Assembly (NCBI RefSeq): GCF_963169125.1
Contig: NC_084798.1
Coordinates: 99,775,970 to 99,839,969 of the forward strand
DNA: 64,000 bases
Source of the DNA: Humulus lupulus
Lineage: Eukaryota; Streptophyta; Magnoliopsida; Rosales; Cannabaceae
Reading direction: 5' to 3'
Part shown: positions 59,379 through 64,000 of the stretch, piece by piece
Position numbering within the stretch: position 1 is the stretch's first letter
How the letters are laid out: every line of letters begins with the position of its first letter
Notes under the pieces: generated by a model
Told to the model about the DNA's origin: nothing
What the model saw: only the letters and a program-made list of their open reading frames with translations
The model's database searches: none
Program-made: the position numbers and the translations under genes

Positions 59379-60385
59379 TTATGTACTACTAGTTATGGTG
59401 GTGACTAGTATTACTATAATGAGAGAACCTCAAAGCTCAATTAGAATTATTACTTGGAGAAGTAGAGGCCTCAGGAGAGAGTTGTGGTAGAGTAGCTCAC
59501 GAGATTACAATGGTAGAATCTGATGAACATTATTTTGACTACAAATGAGTCAGCCATTCAGTGAGATAAACACTATATTTAATTTGCAAAACCTTAATCA
59601 TTACTAGAAGAACTAGAATCCTAGCTTGGAAAACCTCACCAATTTCAATTTGATTGGTATTTTGAAGAGTAGGTTTTACCATACATCTCAATATAATGAT
59701 AGTCCAAGCAGGAATTCATGAGATGATACTCTTTTTACGTTTTTGGCAACATCAAAAGAACTTATGGAGACACAATGTGAGATGAATGAAAACGTAAATG
59801 GTATGCTCACACAGGTACTTGACCATTGTAGAGAAATTAAGAACAAAATTTCAATTTTGACTAGCTATCTTCTTCCTTCAAGACTTGTGACGACGGTGAC
59901 GCAATCCTCCAATACCATTTTCTAAACTGTCGGCAAGGTTATAAGTGTTATTTGAAGTAATGCATCTCCTAAAGGATCAACTTTATCAGTTGCAATGCAT
60001 TTAACCAAGCTAGTCATGGAGGTGTTGCTAAAGTGTCCCAAGTTTGCTTTTTTTTTCTTTCTTTCCATGATTTTGTCAATGAACATTTTCTTTTTATTCT
60101 GAAAATGTCATTAAGGCTTCTAGTTTTGAGATACAGGAGAAAATAAAATTCATATTCATTTTTGGTACTATACAAAATATTTAGCTGATAGACAACCTGA
60201 GGAGTTTTCTTCAATTTTTCTATCTTTTCTTGCTTTCTTTCTTTATGTTTGTTTGTTTTTTTCATTTGCCTTTTCTATAAATCAATGTTATATCATTTTG
60301 CATTAGATCAGTCTCTAGGTGTCCTCATTTCATGTATATACACTTACACAATGAGGATATGTTCTCTGACATTGGTGTGGACTGG
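59379..60385. other. AT-rich DNA, no gene recognised
   Basis: Contains one 60-codon frame (59743-59925) of Met/Glu/Asn-rich sequence with no known motif. It might be a decayed gag remnant of the LTR C element, but nothing proves it. Otherwise T-rich runs only. Confidence 0.5.
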
Positions 60386-62538
60386 TGTAATAACCCGATA
60401 ATGTGTTTTATGTAAATAATTTTGTTATGAATGTATTAAAATAATATTGAGAATATTATTTTAATAAATATTAGACATAAGATGATCACTAGAATTAGAG
60501 ATGTGTTAATAATTGATAAAGTCTATTTAATTATTTAGAATAAAGTTACAACTTACTTAAAGTAGCCTTAGAACGTGAACTATAGATTTTTTGTTACATT
60601 ATTGGTATTTATTTGTGACAATATTTAATAAGTATTATTTTGAGATATAATCTAGTCCAATAAGACCATTTTTATGGCCAACCATATAAGAAAGAATTAT
60701 GGGGAGTTATTTACTAATTTATTGTTATTATTGATGGAAAATAACAAATGGAGTGAGGTGGCATTAAGAGATTGGTCAAAGATCTATTAGATGATTAAAT
60801 TTGATTAATGATTATTTTTAATAATAAAATTATCCCAGAGGTTGTTAGTAAAAATAGACATATCTAGTAGTGATTGGAGAGAGAGTGGAGTTTGAGATTA
60901 AATGGAAACAAGATACAAATGTTTTCTCTAGCCTATAGATTATAGAAAATAGACTTTGTCTCATTTATTATACACTCATACGCATAAGAGAAAATAAAAA
61001 AGAAATAGAAAAGAGAACTTCTTTCTCTCTCACACAATAGGAAGCAAGAGGGAAGTCAAAGCTATGTTTGATTAAGGTAAGGGTTCGATTCTTGATTTTT
61101 GGTTCTATAGTTTTCAATGGTTAGAGAAGTAATATGTATGTATTTATGTTAGGTTCTAAAAATTTCAAAAAGGAGGAGAGATTCTAGAGGCATTTGGCTA
61201 TACAAGGTAAGAATTACATCATTGTTTATTATATTATTTTGATTCCTAGGTTTGGTTTTATACTAGAATAAGATGTAATATGTAATATGATTAAAATATA
61301 TATAGTGATCATTATGTGAATAATGATAATGGTATGATTGGAGGAAGTTTTAGCCTAGATCATGTGCATAAGAGTGCATGAAAATATTATTAGATAAATG
61401 TTTGAAATTGGACATAAAACTTAGAAATCTAGATTTTCGTAACTTAGTCACCTACAATGGTATTTTCATCATAACTTTTGATTTATAATATTTATTTCGA
61501 TGGGTAAGATACTGTTGGAAAGCTCTTAGAAAGTTTACGTGAAATAGGGTTTTGCAGATTCTCATTATTTCTGGGTGAAAATTGAGTCTTAAGCTACGGG
61601 TATAGAATAGTTACAAAATTTCATTTTAATTAGGGTTTCTAAGGTTGAGACCTTAGATTGCATGTAGGCTCTAGATTTCAAAATTAAGGTTTTCCAAAAA
61701 TCAGAGGCTCAAAATTTAGGTCAAGGGCTCGAGATTGACCTAGCGCTAGTAAAGTCATTTTTAGTCAAGGGCATGTTGGTAAAATTGGTTAGTGCAATCA
61801 GGTATATATTAATTAATTTCAAATAATTAGTTTAAATTAATTGTGGCTGATATTTATTAAATTAGTTGATATAAGATTATATATTTATTTATTAAATTAA
61901 TTAATTAAAGATTAGATATTTATTAATTAATTTTAGAAGGAGAATGATTATTAATTAGTTAATTAATTAGATTAAGGGAGTAAAAATTGGTTATTTATAA
62001 GATAACTAATTAGATGAGTTTAATTAATTAGTAGTTTTAAGTAGGGTTTTGGTAATTTCTCATGTGAAAGGTATATTAGTTATTTTATCCTAGGGTCTCA
62101 GAATTAAGTATAGTTTCAGGCATTATGTTTCAAATGGGTCTTAGATCCTTAATTTAGTAATAGTAATATATTATTTAATAAGATAATAGTAATTCATTAT
62201 TTGACCATATACAAGATTTAGTGCGTTGCGAACGCTCAAGTGAATAGTGTGCGAGGACCTGAGGTAAGGAAGTTCTCATGCGAATTAACTTAGGATATAT
62301 GGAAATTTATGTGATTGCTTGTATGCTTATTTGTGTTATGCTAGTGTAAATGTTGGGATTGGAAAATTCTAACATGCAGATTTCGTCATGCGAGAAGGTA
62401 AGTTTGAGCAATGTGCTCTAGGTTGACTTGTAAGTCTAGGAGGTTGGTACCTCACATTATTTATTTATTTTTGATGACCAATGTTTGTTGATTCCTAGTG
62501 TACATAGTGTTTATTAGTTTAGGGTTTGGTGCGGTTAT
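60386..62538 (+). repeat. LTR D (gypsy-type), cut by LTR E
   Basis: Starts TGTAATAACCCGATAATG, typical of this class of long plant LTR. It contains GGTAAG sites at about 61077, 61206 and 62262, as in the other LTRs, and long TTAATTAA-rich stretches. The sequence is interrupted at 62538 by a reverse LTR and its end is not seen. Confidence 0.6.
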
Positions 62539-63195
62539 TGTGATGCCCTACCACCCTAAAGTCGTTACCATGTGATTTTAAAAATGTGTCGTTAGCTCGA
62601 TAATCGAGGTATTAGACTGAAAAGTGTGATTAAATCAAAATAAAGACTCATTTAATAAAAATTAAGTATAAAAGGTTTGGACATTCATCAAAATTATAAA
62701 AGTGTTACATTGGGATCCCGAAACATTGTTTCAAAATATATTTATAACTCAAAAGTTAGGGTGCAGTTGACCTAAGCGATAAAATCAACGTTTACATAGT
62801 GTTCCTCAAAACTAACACAGCCGCGGCGACCAGGTAGGCCAAACATGTAAGAGTCACTCCATGCCCTCCAACCAATGCTTGGTCAGCCTTTCCTTTGCCC
62901 TTACCTGCACCATAGAGCACTTGTGAGCCAATGCACAGTAACAAAACTCCACAAACATAGCATATAACAATTCATTCAAGTAAATGCATAATTTAAACAG
63001 ATAGCATAGACTATTCACATAGTGGCCTATGCCGACCTAGGTTCATTACTAGACACTGAGTTTGCGCTCTTCACCGAAAGGGTGAATACAACACCGTAGA
63101 TGGCCATGCAATGGCAGCCTGCATTCAGCATGCTTATTGCTGTTTCCGGCCTTTGCCGATCTCGACCTTTGTCGAACCCAGCCTTCCGTGTCTAG
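62539..63195 (-). repeat. LTR E (reverse), relative of the 35211 family
   Basis: Starts TGTGATGCCCTACC, the reverse of a ...GGGCATCACA end. 62895-62945 carries, on the minus strand, the same GTGCTC...GCAGGTAAGGGCAAAGG block found in the LTRs at 7404, 32363 and 35211. The left boundary is clear; the right one merges into a repeat and is not resolved. Confidence 0.55.
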
Positions 63196-63199
63196 ATTT

Positions 63200-63345
63200 C
63201 GCGATATGGGAGTGCATCTAAGCCTCACGACATGGGCAGAGTGCCTAGGCCCTGCGAGATGGTTGTGCGTCAAGGCTTCATGAGACGACTCAATGCCTTG
63301 TCCTCATGAGACGGGAGGTGTGCCTAGACCTTGCAAGATGGGTGT
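63200..63345 (+). repeat. Degenerate 26-27 bp tandem repeat
   Basis: Five or six units follow the pattern CCT..CGA.ATGGG..GTGCCTAGG (for example starts at 63223, 63250, 63276, 63302 and 63329). Similar words continue more loosely to about 63480. Non-coding. Confidence 0.6.
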
Positions 63346-63599
63346 CCCGGGGGGAGGCCTAGTGAGGGTCTCAGTTAGCGAGACTGACCCTTCTAGGTGT
63401 CTTCATGAGGTGGCGTAGACGCGTGGGAGGCCTTGCAACATGGGGTCACACTGCATGAGGCATGGGCCTCGCTAGGCACCCTCCTTGTGCGAGACAGCGA
63501 GGAGCCCTCCTGGCGCGAGGCAGCGAGGCTCTTCTTTAGTGCGAGGTGTCCCTTTGGTGCTACTTTTCCTTGATGCGAGTTGGCTTGTCCATGGAGCAT

Positions 63600-63840
63600 G
63601 ATACTTGGAGTAAGGTGACCTCGCGCGGGGTGTGCTTGGTGCCATATTGTACTCCTTTGTTTCATTTGCTTATCTAATGCCTTGGGGGATATGTAATGAA
63701 GGTCTTTTAAGAGTGGGAATTTTTTAGCGTCCATGTTGCTTGTTGGGTCAATTCTTTCATATTCACAGACCCTTACTTATTTCAACAAGGGATCATATAT
63801 TTTTCCTTGTGGATTTTTGACATCCACACTTGCCCCCAGT
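63600..63840 (-). mobile_element. Edge of a further minus-strand LTR element
   Basis: GACATCCACA at 63828 is followed at once by CTTGCCCCCAG. On the minus strand this is a purine tract (CTGGGGGCAAG) abutting an LTR start TGTGGATGTC, the same arrangement as in Tat-1 and Tat-2. The left LTR end is not located and the interior leaves the window, so only the junction is supported. Confidence 0.4.
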
Positions 63841-64000
63841 CTATGAGGAGGTCTTTAGGAATCCTTGTAGACTTATTATGATGCTACACATACTATGCTC
63901 TGGTGGTCGTGATGTGTGCCTTCTTGTAAACCAAGTTGTTGGCGGTAAGAATACGTCAACGAAGTTCGTGATGCTAGTGACAATGGTAGCATACTCTGGG
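63841..64000. other. Window end, no gene recognised
   Basis: Would be the 3' internal part of the element whose LTR ends at 63828. Too short to classify. Confidence 0.35.

Noticed and set aside
59743..59925. 60-codon frame, possible gag remnant
   Set aside because: Composition alone is too weak; no conserved motif, no adjacent primer-binding site.

Overview
The window looks like repeat-rich nuclear DNA of a flowering plant. It is AT-rich, has no operons or ribosome binding sites, and nearly everything recognisable is a plant LTR retrotransposon, a relic LTR or a DNA transposon. The species is not identified. I found no convincing host gene, tRNA, rRNA or CRISPR array. Most boundaries below rest on TG...CA ends plus 5-bp target-site duplications (TSDs) read directly from the sequence.

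Layout. 1-2479: AT-rich DNA, perhaps holding a CACTA-like terminus. 2480-13053: a collapsed Ty3/gypsy element with very long LTRs (LTR A and a 5'-truncated LTR A'), a gag stub between them, and a reverse-oriented solo LTR at 7404-9739. 13632-24918: Tat-1, a minus-strand Ty3/gypsy element of the Tat lineage, decayed. 25134-27833: a decayed PIF/Harbinger DNA transposon. About 27837-59378: an old reverse LTR (LTR C) split by a copia-like solo LTR (30205-56351). That solo LTR is itself split by Tat-2 (31628-55966, minus strand). Tat-2 is split in turn by a solo LTR (32363-34724) inside its own 3' LTR and by a recently inserted, coding-dead element (35211-44178). A further solo LTR (56666-57870) also sits in LTR C. 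60386-64000: another plus LTR, cut by a reverse LTR, then the edge of a further minus-strand element that leaves the window.

Tat-1 and Tat-2 share one plan. The minus strand carries gag, protease, reverse transcriptase, RNase H, a second RNase H and integrase. Between the end of integrase and the 3' LTR lies a separate plus-strand (antisense) gene with a 5'-leader intron and three coding introns. It resembles the Transposase_28 / 'putative gypsy type transposon' family at its N-terminal side and has a coiled-coil C-terminal part. Intron positions and motifs are shared by the two diverged copies, so the module was apparently kept as a gene. It is bracketed by two copies of the same polypurine tract, one at the end of pol and one at the 3' LTR. 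In Tat-2 a 122-bp tandem array lies between the antisense gene and pol. This antisense module is the best candidate for an under-described system in the window.

Both Tat copies are broken by in-frame stops (mostly TAG) and a few single-base frameshifts, so neither is autonomous as read. By eye, LTR pairs differ at about 14 sites plus indels (Tat-1), 8 of 777 (Tat-2) and 2 of 2267 (the nested element), which orders the insertions from old to very recent.
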